A stretch of 5,709 bases of DNA from DASRJX01 sp035649235. Lineage in GTDB: Bacteria > Acidobacteriota > Polarisedimenticolia > Gp22-AA2. This document shows, piece after piece, positions 1-5,709 of the stretch (position 1 is the first letter of the stretch; the number at the start of each line of letters is the position of its first letter). The stretch is from the NCBI GenBank assembly GCA_035649235.1, contig DASRJX010000149.1:1-5709 (forward strand). Reading direction: 5' to 3'. The position numbers and the translations under genes are program-made. Below the pieces are notes generated by a model, which was given only the letters and a program-made list of their open reading frames with translations, had not been told where the DNA came from and made no database searches.

Positions 1-555
1 GTCCCGATGTCCTTCTCGCCCGACGGCCGATTCCTCGCGTTCGAGCGGGTGAACGCGCGAGGAACTTCCGAAATCTGGATCCTGCCGCTCCAGGGAGAGC
101 GCAAGCCCAGGGCTTTTCTCGAGACCCCCCACGACGAATACATGGCCCGGTTCTCCCCGGACAGCCGCTGGCTGGCCTATGTCTCGAACGAGAATGGCTC
201 CCACGAGGTCTTCGTGCGTCCCTTCCCGGGGCCCGGGGGCCGCTGGCAGATCTCGACCAGCGGGGGTGTCGAGCCGCGCTGGTCGCCGACGGGAAAGGAG
301 ATCTTCTACCGGGACGACGGCAAGCTCTTCAGGGTGCCCGTCGACGGGTCGTCCACCGCCTTCGTCGCCGGACGCCCGGAGCGCTACCTCGAGGGCATGC
401 CGATGGGAGGGAACCCGCACACCTACGATCTGGCGCCCGACGGCCGCCGGGTCCTGGCCCTCATCTACACCGAGAGTGTGGCCGCCAGCAGAGACCCGAC
501 CCTGATTCTGAACTGGGCCGCGGAGGTCGAGCGGCTCACGACCCCGGGGAAGTAG
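1..555 (+). CDS. C-terminal part of a PD40/TolB-like beta-propeller protein (5' end outside window)
   Basis: The reading frame is open at the left edge and ends with TAG at 553-555, so about 184 C-terminal residues are visible. Numbering from the ATG at position 7, successive propeller blades carry the PD40 signature: FSPDGRFLAF (3-12), FSPDSRWLAYVS (49-60), WSPTGKEIFY (92-101) and LAPDGRRVLAL (142-152). Between them are EIWILPL and EVFVRPFPGPGG. This pattern, ending in an ILNW...L segment (167-177), is typical of the C-terminal propellers on many acidobacterial Ser/Thr kinases and winged-helix regulators, where the propeller is thought to be the extracytoplasmic sensing part. The ATG at position 7 is internal to a blade and is not the true start. 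No kinase or DNA-binding domain lies in the window, so the full protein could also be a free TolB-like or peptidase-associated propeller. The family call is firm; the parent protein type is inferred. Confidence 0.85.
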   Translation, partial: VPMSFSPDGRFLAFERVNARGTSEIWILPLQGERKPRAFLETPHDEYMARFSPDSRWLAYVSNENGSHEVFVRPFPGPGGRWQISTSGGVEPRWSPTGKEIFYRDDGKLFRVPVDGSSTAFVAGRPERYLEGMPMGGNPHTYDLAPDGRRVLALIYTESVAASRDPTLILNWAAEVERLTTPGK

Positions 556-556
556 C

Positions 557-581
557 CCGGGCCGGGATCCGTCCCGCCCGG
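557..581. terminator. GC-rich hairpin between convergent genes, possible bidirectional terminator
   Basis: The 30-bp gap between the two convergent stop codons is nearly filled by an inverted repeat. Arm 557-567 pairs with arm 572-581 over 10 base pairs, with one bulged C at 562 and a TCCG loop at 568-571. The placement suits a shared transcription end for both genes. There is no T-run on either side, so it is not a textbook intrinsic terminator. It could act with Rho, stall polymerase, or protect the 3' ends of both mRNAs. Confidence 0.45.
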
Positions 582-585
582 CGCC

Positions 586-3264
586 TCAGTGAGACTCCGG
601 CATGCCGCCACCTTGGCGCGGGACGAGCACCCTCGCGGAGGCCGGTGTTGTCATCCCAGCCGCGTCGCTGGCGGCGCAGGTGATGGTGTAGGTCCTGCCG
701 GAGCCCGAGGCGTCGCGCTCCGCCCTGAGCGACACCCGGCCGCCGCCGGCGCCGAGAGATGCCCCCTGGACGTCGCCGCGGGTCATGCCGTCGCCCAGGC
801 CCCGGGCGTCGTCCGGCTCGTCGCTCGTTGCGCCCACGAGCACGACCCCCGGCGACGGATCGCAGGCGTCCTCGACGAGGACGTCGATCCGCACCTCGCG
901 CAGCGCGTGGTCGGGCGGCCACAACACGTCCGGGTCGACCGTCACCAGGAGGCGCGGTGGGACGGTGTCCACGACGCGCGCCTCCGTCGTGTCGGTCCCC
1001 CAGGCGCCCGCGGCGTCGGTGACCCTCAAGGTGATCGCGTGGACGCCCGGAGGCAGCATCACCTCGATCAGGGCGCCACTCCCGAGCCGGCGCTCGGAAG
1101 CGGATCCATACGCCTCGAACCATTCGTAGGCGGCGATCCGGCCGTCCTCCCCCGCGTCCGGATCGCTCGACCCGCTTCCATCCAGTCGCACCACCCCGCC
1201 GCCGTGCTGGTCGCATTCGATCTGATGCGGGGCAACGGCCTTGGCCACGGGCGGATGGTTCTGCGGCCCCTTGAGGAGCGTGAAGCTGTCGCGCACGCGC
1301 CCCGCATCGTCGAGGAACGTTGCCTCCATGCGCAGGCCGACCACGTCCAGGACCAGCGATCCGAGGGAGTTGAGGGACAGGAACATGGCCGGATGGTTGA
1401 GCGGCCCGCCGCTCGTCTGGCCGGAGCTGCCGGCGACCACGTAGACGGCGCCCTCGTGCCGCCCCGGCCCGGCCGTGGGCTTGGCGTACGCGCCCGTTCC
1501 CTCCGGGCGGCCGTCGCCCGGATCCTTCTTCATCGAGGGGACGAGCGTCGTAGACCGTCCGTAGTGCCCATCCAGCAGGAAGGAGCGCTCGTACGAATGG
1601 CTGTGCCCGGTCAGGACCAGGTCGACGCCGGCCGCCTCCAGAATCGGCAGCGCGTTTTCGCGCATGTCGATCAGCTGAAACTCGAAGTCGGAGTCGTGGG
1701 AGCCCTTGGTGTACGGCGGATGATGCCAGAACGCGATGGTCCAGTCCTGCTTCGTCGACAGGGCGTCGGCGCGCAACCAGGTCATCATGGCGCCCTGGGG
1801 GGAACGATCGGTCTCGTGGGAATCGAGGCAGATGAAGTGCAGGTTGGCATAGTCGAACGAGTAGTAGGCCTCTGTCCCCGACGGCAGCCCGCCGGCCTGC
1901 GCCGCCGTGGGAAGCGTGAAGATGTCGTAGTAGGGGCCCGACTGGGTCGCCGAGTGGGCGCTGATGCCGTCGTGGTTCCCGAGCGTCGGCCACAGGACCG
2001 TCCCGGCCAGAAAGCCGGGGTACATGTCGAAGACCGCCGCCTGGTACTGCGCGTCGGTCCCGTCCGGGTAGGCGTTGTCCCCCAGCATGAGCCAGACTTC
2101 CGGAAGACGGCCGCCCGCGACCCCGAGGTAGGAGTCTCGCACGCGCCGCGCGGCTTCATTGGCCGTTCCCGAGTCACCGATCGACCAGATCCGCACCGAC
2201 CGCCGCGTCCCCGGCCGAGGCGCGGTCGCGAAGGACAGCCCTACGCCGCCGGCCAGAGTCCCGGTCGACGAGCCGACGGCGTAGTAGTAGCGCGTCTCCG
2301 GCTCCAGGCCCTGGAGCGTCATCTCGTGGTTGCGGAGGAGACGCGCGTCACGGGCTTCGAAGCGCAGGTCGTCGGGTGCTGTGCCATACCTCACCAGGCT
2401 GTCGGCCAGCTGGTCGGTCCGCCAGCGCACGACGATCTCCTCGGCCGTGCCGCGTTGCAGATACGGGCCCCTCGTGATGACCGCCGGTGAATCCGCCGCG
2501 GCGTCGGCGGGCGACACCCTTTCGGCGAAGACGTCCCGCGCGCTCGCGGCCGTGACGGGAGGGAGGACTCGATGGTCGGGACCTGCGCGCCCGAGCCTCA
2601 CGCGGCGCTCCGCGGCCGCCTCCTCTCGTCCCAGCCGCACCTCCAGATCGGCGGCGGCCTGCTCGAGCGACACGGCCGGCCCCAGGCGGGCCAGGCCCTC
2701 CTCCAGGCCCCCGAGCGCCTCGTCCAGCCGCGAGTCTCCCGCGGCGGCCAGGGCCCGGGCCCTCTCGATGTAGAGATCGGGTGAGGGGAGGAGCGGAGGG
2801 CGGGCGGCGGCGATGGCCCGGGAGAAGTCCTCCGCCGCTTCCGGGAACCGACCCAGGCCCGCGCGAGCCCGCCCGCGCACCCAGAGGCCCTCCGGATCGT
2901 CCGGCCGGGCGCGGAGGTACGCCTCGATCGCCGGGAGGGACTCGGAGCATCGGCCGGCCTCGAGCTCGAGGACGGCGAGGCAGAGAGAGGCGGCCGGGAG
3001 ACCGCGCCCGAGGCTCCGGGCCCGCTGGCAATCGGCGCGCGCGGCGGCCGTCCGGCGCATCAGGCGGTACAGCTGGCCGCGGCGCAGGTAGAGCTGGGCG
3101 TCCGAAGGGTCGGCCTCGATGCGGAGGGTCAGGGCGGCGACCTGCTCCTCGATCGGGGCGTGGGCGCGCGCCTCCCCGCCCGAGGCTGACAGGAGGAGAA
3201 TCGCCAGCGCGGCGGCCGAGGCGGTCTTCGCGAGCGCCGCCGTCGCGGCGCGAAAGGAATTCAT
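586..3264 (-). CDS. Exported TPR / purple-acid-phosphatase-like metallophosphoesterase with PKD and Ig-like C-terminal domains
   Basis: This 892-residue protein is probably a secreted or periplasmic phosphoesterase. Residues 1-34 look like a Sec signal peptide: basic start, hydrophobic stretch LAILLLSA, and an ARA|H cleavage site. Residues 36-227 carry about four or five TPR-like helical pairs. Residues 262-350 match the fibronectin-like N-terminal domain of purple acid phosphatases (GPYLQ, VVRWRT, Y-G, RYYYAVG). The catalytic domain (about 356-667) has all five metal-site motifs in order: GDSG (363-366), GDNAY (395-399), GNHD (429-432), HH (514-515) and GHSHSYER (553-560). An active dinuclear metal site is therefore likely. 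Residues 669-768 resemble a PKD domain (LDGSGSSDPD, YEW, LRVTD). Residues 770-883 form a further Ig-like module (LWPPDHALREV, DACDPSP, LRAERDASGSGRTYTITC). The substrate cannot be read from sequence; phosphomonoesters and phosphodiesters are both possible. The ATG at 3262-3264 starts the signal peptide directly but has no clear Shine-Dalgarno sequence. The upstream CLC gene seems separated by a terminator, so this is probably a single-gene unit. Confidence 0.9.
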   Translation of the reverse strand: MNSFRAATAALAKTASAAALAILLLSASGGEARAHAPIEEQVAALTLRIEADPSDAQLYLRRGQLYRLMRRTAAARADCQRARSLGRGLPAASLCLAVLELEAGRCSESLPAIEAYLRARPDDPEGLWVRGRARAGLGRFPEAAEDFSRAIAAARPPLLPSPDLYIERARALAAAGDSRLDEALGGLEEGLARLGPAVSLEQAAADLEVRLGREEAAAERRVRLGRAGPDHRVLPPVTAASARDVFAERVSPADAAADSPAVITRGPYLQRGTAEEIVVRWRTDQLADSLVRYGTAPDDLRFEARDARLLRNHEMTLQGLEPETRYYYAVGSSTGTLAGGVGLSFATAPRPGTRRSVRIWSIGDSGTANEAARRVRDSYLGVAGGRLPEVWLMLGDNAYPDGTDAQYQAAVFDMYPGFLAGTVLWPTLGNHDGISAHSATQSGPYYDIFTLPTAAQAGGLPSGTEAYYSFDYANLHFICLDSHETDRSPQGAMMTWLRADALSTKQDWTIAFWHHPPYTKGSHDSDFEFQLIDMRENALPILEAAGVDLVLTGHSHSYERSFLLDGHYGRSTTLVPSMKKDPGDGRPEGTGAYAKPTAGPGRHEGAVYVVAGSSGQTSGGPLNHPAMFLSLNSLGSLVLDVVGLRMEATFLDDAGRVRDSFTLLKGPQNHPPVAKAVAPHQIECDQHGGGVVRLDGSGSSDPDAGEDGRIAAYEWFEAYGSASERRLGSGALIEVMLPPGVHAITLRVTDAAGAWGTDTTEARVVDTVPPRLLVTVDPDVLWPPDHALREVRIDVLVEDACDPSPGVVLVGATSDEPDDARGLGDGMTRGDVQGASLGAGGGRVSLRAERDASGSGRTYTITCAASDAAGMTTPASARVLVPRQGGGMPESH

Positions 3265-3275
3265 TCTGGTACCGG

Positions 3276-3281
3276 CTTTTA
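3276..3281 (-). promoter_or_regulatory. Weak -10-like box just upstream of the phosphoesterase start
   Basis: On the minus strand TAAAAG lies 11 bases before the ATG and matches TATAAT at four of six positions. No good -35 is visible at the expected distance. Transcription from it would begin only about 4-5 bases before the ATG, which would explain why no ribosome binding site is seen. The patch between 3265 and 3300 is AT-richer than its surroundings, which helps the case. It remains a tentative call. Confidence 0.3.
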
Positions 3282-3293
3282 CGGCAGCTTAGC

Positions 3294-3323
3294 AAAAAAG
3301 GAATCCGCGCGCCACGGCGCGCG
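3294..3323 (-). terminator. Likely intrinsic terminator of the CLC gene
   Basis: On the minus strand a 7-bp all-G/C stem (arms 3317-3323 and 3306-3312) with a CGTG loop is followed, after six bases, by six consecutive T residues (plus-strand A-run 3294-3299). It lies 56 bases past the CLC stop codon, in the same direction. The spacer between stem and T-run is longer than in ideal terminators, so efficiency is uncertain. It would uncouple the CLC gene from the phosphoesterase gene downstream. Confidence 0.5.
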
Positions 3324-3379
3324 CCCACGCCGGTCGGTAGCCGCCACCCGCCGGCGCCTGTCTCCTGTCCGGGCGCCTC

Positions 3380-5428
3380 CTAGGCGCCACTCTGGGGCCC
3401 GGCCTGGAGCAGGGCGATCTCGGAGGGCCTCCCCACGACGATCAGGACATCGCCGGATTCGAGCGCCATGTCGGGGTTCGGCTGGATCCGCCTCTCCATC
3501 CGGGAGCCGCTCCTGCGCTTGACCTCCAGGACGTTGATCCCGTGGCGGCGCCGCGCGTCGAGGTCCCGGAGCGTCATGCCGCGGAAGGCCTCCGTGAGGA
3601 CGATCTGCGCGACGACGTACTCGCGCGGCAGCTCGACGTAGGTGGTTTCGGCTCGGCCTCCTTCGCCGGTGCGGTCGAAGCGTGCCAGGCGCGCCTCCTT
3701 GTGCAGCACCTCCTGGCTGTACAGGAAGATGATGTCCCCCGCCGACAGCTCTCCCAGGTAGCGTCCCTGCTCGTCGACGACGGGAAGGCGGTCGCGGCTG
3801 ACCTGCGACCAGCGCCCTATCGCGTCGGTCAGGCGCTCGTCGGGCCGCAGCGTCGGCAGGTCGCGGTAGGCCACGTCGCCCGCCTTCGTCGCCGCGACGC
3901 CTTCCGGCCGCGACAGCACGTCGGACATCTCCGCCACGGTGATGGCGCCGAGCAGCGTCCCGTCGGGGGCGACCACGAACATCTCCTTCCTGCCCTCGTC
4001 GACCAGCCGCCGCAGCACGGCCGGCAGGAGCTCGTCCTCCCGGGCTGCCGGGACCCCGCGGCGCATCACGTCGCGGACCAGGATGGTGTCCATCACCAGC
4101 TCCTCGATCCGGCCGCCCAGGCGGACCCCGCCTTCCTGCAGGCGCGCTGTGTAGAGCGAGCGTCCTCCGAGCAGACGGACCGCGACGGTCGAGGCGCCGC
4201 ACGCGAGCATCAGCGGCAGGAGGATCGGGTAGTCCGCCGTCAGCTCGAAGATCATCAGGATGGCCGTCAGCGGCGCCTGCGTCGTCGCCGCCAGCATGGC
4301 GCCCATGCCGACGAGGGCGTAGGCGCTCGGCCCGGCGGTCGCCGCGGGCGCCAGCGCGTGCGCCCACTCCCCGTAGGCCGCCCCGAGCATCGAACCGATG
4401 AAGAGCGTCGGCGTCAGCAGCCCGCCGGCGCCTCCCGAGCCGGCGGTCGCCGCCGTAGCCGCCATCTTGAGCCACGGCAGGAGGAGAATGAGGCCGACCG
4501 GGAGGGCCCCCCGCAGCAGCAGGTCGACGGTGTCGAAGCCGTTGCCGAACACGTACGGCGCGCGCAGCCCGATGATCCCGACCATCAGGAGGCCGGCGGC
4601 CGGCTTCAGCCACGCCGGGAGGGGGAGCCGCGCGAACCACCGGGCGCCCACGCGCAGCACGGCGAGGAACAGGAGCGCCCCGAGGCCGATCAGGACCCCC
4701 ATCGCCAGGTAGTGGCACAGCTCCCAGGCCGAGACCAGGACCGGCACCGGCGGCGGCTCGTAGGCGGGATAGGCGCTGATCATGCGCCGCGAGATGACGG
4801 TGGCGATGGCCGTGGAGACGACGATCGGGCCGAAGCTCTCCAGCGCGAAGTTGCCGAGAATCACCTCGAGGCCGAACAGGGCGCCGCCGATCGGGGCGTT
4901 GTAGGCGGCGGCGATCCCCGAGGCGGCGCCGCAGGCGAGCAGGAGCTTGAGCCTCTGGCCGGCGAGGCCGGCGCGCCGGCCCAGGAGCGATCCGAGCGCT
5001 CCCCCGACCTGGACCAAAGGCGCCTCGCGTCCGAGCGACCCGCCGGACCCGACCGTGATCAGCGTCGCGGCCGTCGTCGCCAGCGTGTCCCGCAACCGCA
5101 GAACGCCGCCCTTCAGCGACAAGGCCTCGATGAGGCCCGAGGTGCCGGTGCCTCCGACCGGCCCCTTCACCAGCAGCATCAGGAGGCCGATCAGGAGTCC
5201 TCCCGCCAGGGGGGCCAGGAGGAGGTGCGGCCAGGGGAGGTCCGAGGCGGCGCGCAGCAGGTGGCGGCCGTCGCCCCAGAAGAGCTTCTGCACCTGAGCC
5301 AGCAGGCGCACCAGCGCCACCGTCGCGAACCCCGTGAGGACGCCGGTGAGCGGCACCAGGAGGAGGAAGAGGCGGTCGCCGGGCCGGCCGGCGGTCAGCC
5401 GCACGAGATTGAGTGTCGGAAGACGCAC
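3380..5428 (-). CDS. CLC-family chloride channel/transporter with two CBS domains and a C-terminal TrkA_C (RCK_C) domain
   Basis: This inner-membrane anion channel or anion/proton exchanger has 682 residues from the chosen GTG start. Hydrophobic helices fill residues 20-430. CLC landmarks are GREAP (133-137, family GREGP) with gating glutamate E135; YNAPIGGALFGLEV (176-189); GLLTP (336-340, family GxFxP); and Tyr426 in LYTA, matching the central ion-gate tyrosine. The first selectivity loop reads GTGTS (93-97) rather than GSGIP. By alignment with the E. coli exchanger, the inner proton glutamate (E203) is Val189, as in vertebrate CLC channels. The cytoplasmic part has two CBS domains (about 449-507 and 516-572), which in this family usually bind adenine nucleotides, then a TrkA_C domain (about 596-675, ending GDVLIVVG). 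The frame stays open to an ATG at 5635, but that would cross the divergent gene and its promoter. GTG 5428 has GGAGG five bases upstream, sits below a good promoter, and leads into the first membrane helix. Ion choice and channel versus exchanger are not settled. Confidence 0.92.
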   Translation of the reverse strand: MRLPTLNLVRLTAGRPGDRLFLLLVPLTGVLTGFATVALVRLLAQVQKLFWGDGRHLLRAASDLPWPHLLLAPLAGGLLIGLLMLLVKGPVGGTGTSGLIEALSLKGGVLRLRDTLATTAATLITVGSGGSLGREAPLVQVGGALGSLLGRRAGLAGQRLKLLLACGAASGIAAAYNAPIGGALFGLEVILGNFALESFGPIVVSTAIATVISRRMISAYPAYEPPPVPVLVSAWELCHYLAMGVLIGLGALLFLAVLRVGARWFARLPLPAWLKPAAGLLMVGIIGLRAPYVFGNGFDTVDLLLRGALPVGLILLLPWLKMAATAATAGSGGAGGLLTPTLFIGSMLGAAYGEWAHALAPAATAGPSAYALVGMGAMLAATTQAPLTAILMIFELTADYPILLPLMLACGASTVAVRLLGGRSLYTARLQEGGVRLGGRIEELVMDTILVRDVMRRGVPAAREDELLPAVLRRLVDEGRKEMFVVAPDGTLLGAITVAEMSDVLSRPEGVAATKAGDVAYRDLPTLRPDERLTDAIGRWSQVSRDRLPVVDEQGRYLGELSAGDIIFLYSQEVLHKEARLARFDRTGEGGRAETTYVELPREYVVAQIVLTEAFRGMTLRDLDARRRHGINVLEVKRRSGSRMERRIQPNPDMALESGDVLIVVGRPSEIALLQAGPQSGA

Positions 5429-5433
5429 GCCGC

Positions 5434-5438
5434 CCTCC
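5434..5438 (-). promoter_or_regulatory. Ribosome binding site that fixes the CLC start
   Basis: The minus strand reads GGAGG, then GCGGC, then GTG at 5428-5426. A full Shine-Dalgarno core at 5-base spacing is the main reason to prefer this GTG over upstream in-frame starts or the GTG eight codons further in. It is the only strong ribosome binding site seen before any gene start in the window. Confidence 0.75.
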
Positions 5439-5461
5439 GCGGGCCCCAGGACCGCGCGGGG

Positions 5462-5490
5462 ATCGTACGGACCCGCCGCCCCCGTGACAA
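5462..5490 (-). promoter_or_regulatory. Sigma70-like promoter of the CLC gene
   Basis: On the minus strand the -35 box TTGTCA (5490-5485, five of six to TTGACA) is followed by exactly 17 bases and the -10 box TACGAT (5467-5462, four of six to TATAAT). Predicted transcription starts near 5455 and gives a leader of about 27 bases that contains the GGAGG site. Promoter, ribosome binding site and GTG start agree in order and spacing. Such a match in GC-rich DNA is unlikely to be pure chance but has not been tested. Confidence 0.6.
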
Positions 5491-5495
5491 GGGCA

Positions 5496-5515
5496 TGGCC
5501 CCGGACTAGGGGCCA
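5496..5515. promoter_or_regulatory. Perfect 7+7 inverted repeat, candidate operator
   Basis: TGGCCCC (5496-5502) and GGGGCCA (5509-5515) are perfect inverted arms around the 6-bp spacer GGACTA. The centre is near -50 relative to the predicted CLC transcription start, directly upstream of the -35 box, where activators commonly bind. The 20-bp length and spacing fit a dimeric regulator. G/C-rich arms make a chance palindrome more likely here than in AT-rich DNA, so the call is moderate. Confidence 0.35.
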
Positions 5516-5542
5516 GCCACTCTCCGCCAGCCACCCTCCGCC
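5512..5542. repeat. Two-copy 14-bp tandem repeat in the divergent intergenic region
   Basis: GCCAGCCACTCTCC (5512-5525) is followed at once by GCCAGCCACCCTCC (5526-5539), with one mismatch, and a third copy begins with GCC. It overlaps the right arm of the inverted repeat and lies between the two divergent promoters. It could be a repeated binding site or simply a short slippage duplication in C-rich DNA. Confidence 0.5.
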
Positions 5543-5578
5543 CCGCCTTCCCTCTGGTCCGTCCGGCCGGCCCGGTCG

Positions 5579-5584
5579 TATACT
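5579..5584 (+). promoter_or_regulatory. TATACT -10 box of the MoaD-like gene, near-leaderless arrangement
   Basis: TATACT matches the -10 consensus at five of six positions and stands out in GC-rich surroundings. Only 12 bases separate it from the ATG at 5597, so transcription would start about 6 bases before the start codon. No Shine-Dalgarno sequence is present in those 12 bases, which fits leaderless translation. A -35 box is poor (CTGGTC at 5554-5559, with a long 19-bp spacer). Confidence 0.5.
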
Positions 5585-5596
5585 CTCGCCGCACCC

Positions 5597-5709
5597 ATGA
5601 GCCCCGTGACCCGCGCGGCGACGATCACGGTCCACGTTCCGGGACCCCTCCGCGACTCCACCGGGGTCGCCGGGGCGATCGAGTTCACCGCCTCGAGCTT
5701 GAGGCAGGT
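5597..5709 (+). CDS. N-terminal part of a MoaD/ThiS-like small sulfur carrier protein (3' end outside window)
   Basis: Thirty-seven codons are visible from ATG 5597 and run open off the right edge. The segment ATITVHVPGPLRDSTG (residues 8-23) matches the first strand and PxPLR turn of MoaD/ThiS-type ubiquitin-fold proteins. AIEFTASSLRQ (27-37) fits the second strand and the start of the first helix. These proteins carry sulfur as a C-terminal thiocarboxylate, made after adenylation by a MoeB/ThiF-type enzyme, for molybdopterin, thiamine, cysteine or thiolated-metabolite synthesis. The diagnostic C-terminal Gly-Gly is outside the window, so neither function nor pathway can be assigned. A GTG at codon 4 is an alternative start, but the close -10 box favours the ATG. 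The identification rests on a short stretch and is moderate. Confidence 0.55.
   Translation, partial: MSPVTRAATITVHVPGPLRDSTGVAGAIEFTASSLRQ

Noticed and set aside
589..2490. Long plus-strand open frame (633 codons) opposite the phosphoesterase gene
   Set aside because: Its translation is low-complexity and rich in Arg, Gly, Pro, Ala and His with no domain signal, as expected from an antisense frame in GC-rich DNA. The opposite strand carries clear catalytic motifs.
3372..3388. GGCGCC...GGCGCC hairpin over the CLC stop codon as a terminator
   Set aside because: The stem is only 6 bp and is not followed by a T-run. The hairpin at 3306-3323 with its six T residues is a better candidate.
4682..5196. 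Repeated 14-mer GAGGCCGATCAGGA at 4682-4695 and 5183-5196
   Set aside because: Both copies lie in membrane helices encoding Leu-Ile-Gly-Leu, so they are explained by similar residues and codon bias rather than a dispersed repeat element.
3542..5509. Long plus-strand open frame (655 codons) opposite the CLC gene
   Set aside because: The product is dominated by Arg, Gln, Glu and Gly runs with no recognisable fold, and it starts inside the TrkA_C coding region. It is a codon-bias shadow.
3279..5594. Minus-strand 771-codon frame overlapping the CLC gene in another register
   Set aside because: It is an Arg/Pro/Gly-rich shadow lacking membrane helices, while the overlapping frame is an unmistakable CLC protein.
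5429..5635. N-terminal extension of the CLC protein up to the ATG at 5635
   Set aside because: It would add 69 residues of Arg/Gly/Pro-rich sequence without a domain, overlap the divergent MoaD-like start and both promoters, and ignore the GGAGG-GTG start at 5428.
1..5709. Search for a mobile element, defence island, CRISPR array or novel multi-gene system
   Set aside because: No transposase, integrase, terminal repeats, spaced direct repeats or defence domains were seen, and the four genes belong to known families with no evident shared pathway.

Overview
The window is GC-rich throughout (roughly 70% G+C by eye), with G/C-ending codons and almost no intergenic space. It carries four protein genes: two complete and two cut by the window edges. 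I see no tRNA or rRNA genes, CRISPR arrays, insertion sequences or phage genes. The PD40 propeller tail at the left edge and the secreted TPR/phosphoesterase/PKD protein are styles common in Acidobacteriota and related environmental phyla. That assignment is an inference from gene style, not proof.

Layout. Positions 1-555 (+) hold the C-terminal end of a TolB/PD40-type beta-propeller protein, probably the sensor half of a membrane Ser/Thr kinase or a related regulator. Thirty bases later, and convergent with it, lies a large exported protein (586-3264, -). Its order is signal peptide, TPR repeats, a purple-acid-phosphatase N-terminal (fibronectin-like) domain, a calcineurin-like metallophosphoesterase with a full set of metal-binding motifs, a PKD-like domain and a C-terminal Ig-like domain. 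A stable hairpin sits in the convergent gap. Upstream of it, on the same strand but behind an apparent intrinsic terminator, is a CLC-family anion channel or transporter with two CBS domains and a C-terminal TrkA_C (RCK_C) domain (3380-5428, -). Divergent from the CLC gene, at the right edge, is the start of a small MoaD/ThiS-like sulfur carrier gene (5597 onward, +).

Regulation. The 168-bp divergent gap (5429-5596) is the densest regulatory region. It has a good sigma70-like promoter for the CLC gene (TTGTCA, 17 bp, TACGAT), which fits a GTG start with a GGAGG ribosome binding site. It also has a perfect 7+7 inverted repeat just upstream of that promoter, a 14-bp tandem repeat, and a TATACT -10 box so close to the moaD-like ATG that the mRNA would be nearly leaderless. 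The phosphoesterase gene shows a similar but weaker arrangement.

The genes do not form an obvious pathway, and I find no convincing new multi-gene system. The most notable points are the substitutions in the CLC ion-path motifs together with its double cytoplasmic sensor module, the compact divergent promoter region, and the multi-domain exported phosphoesterase.
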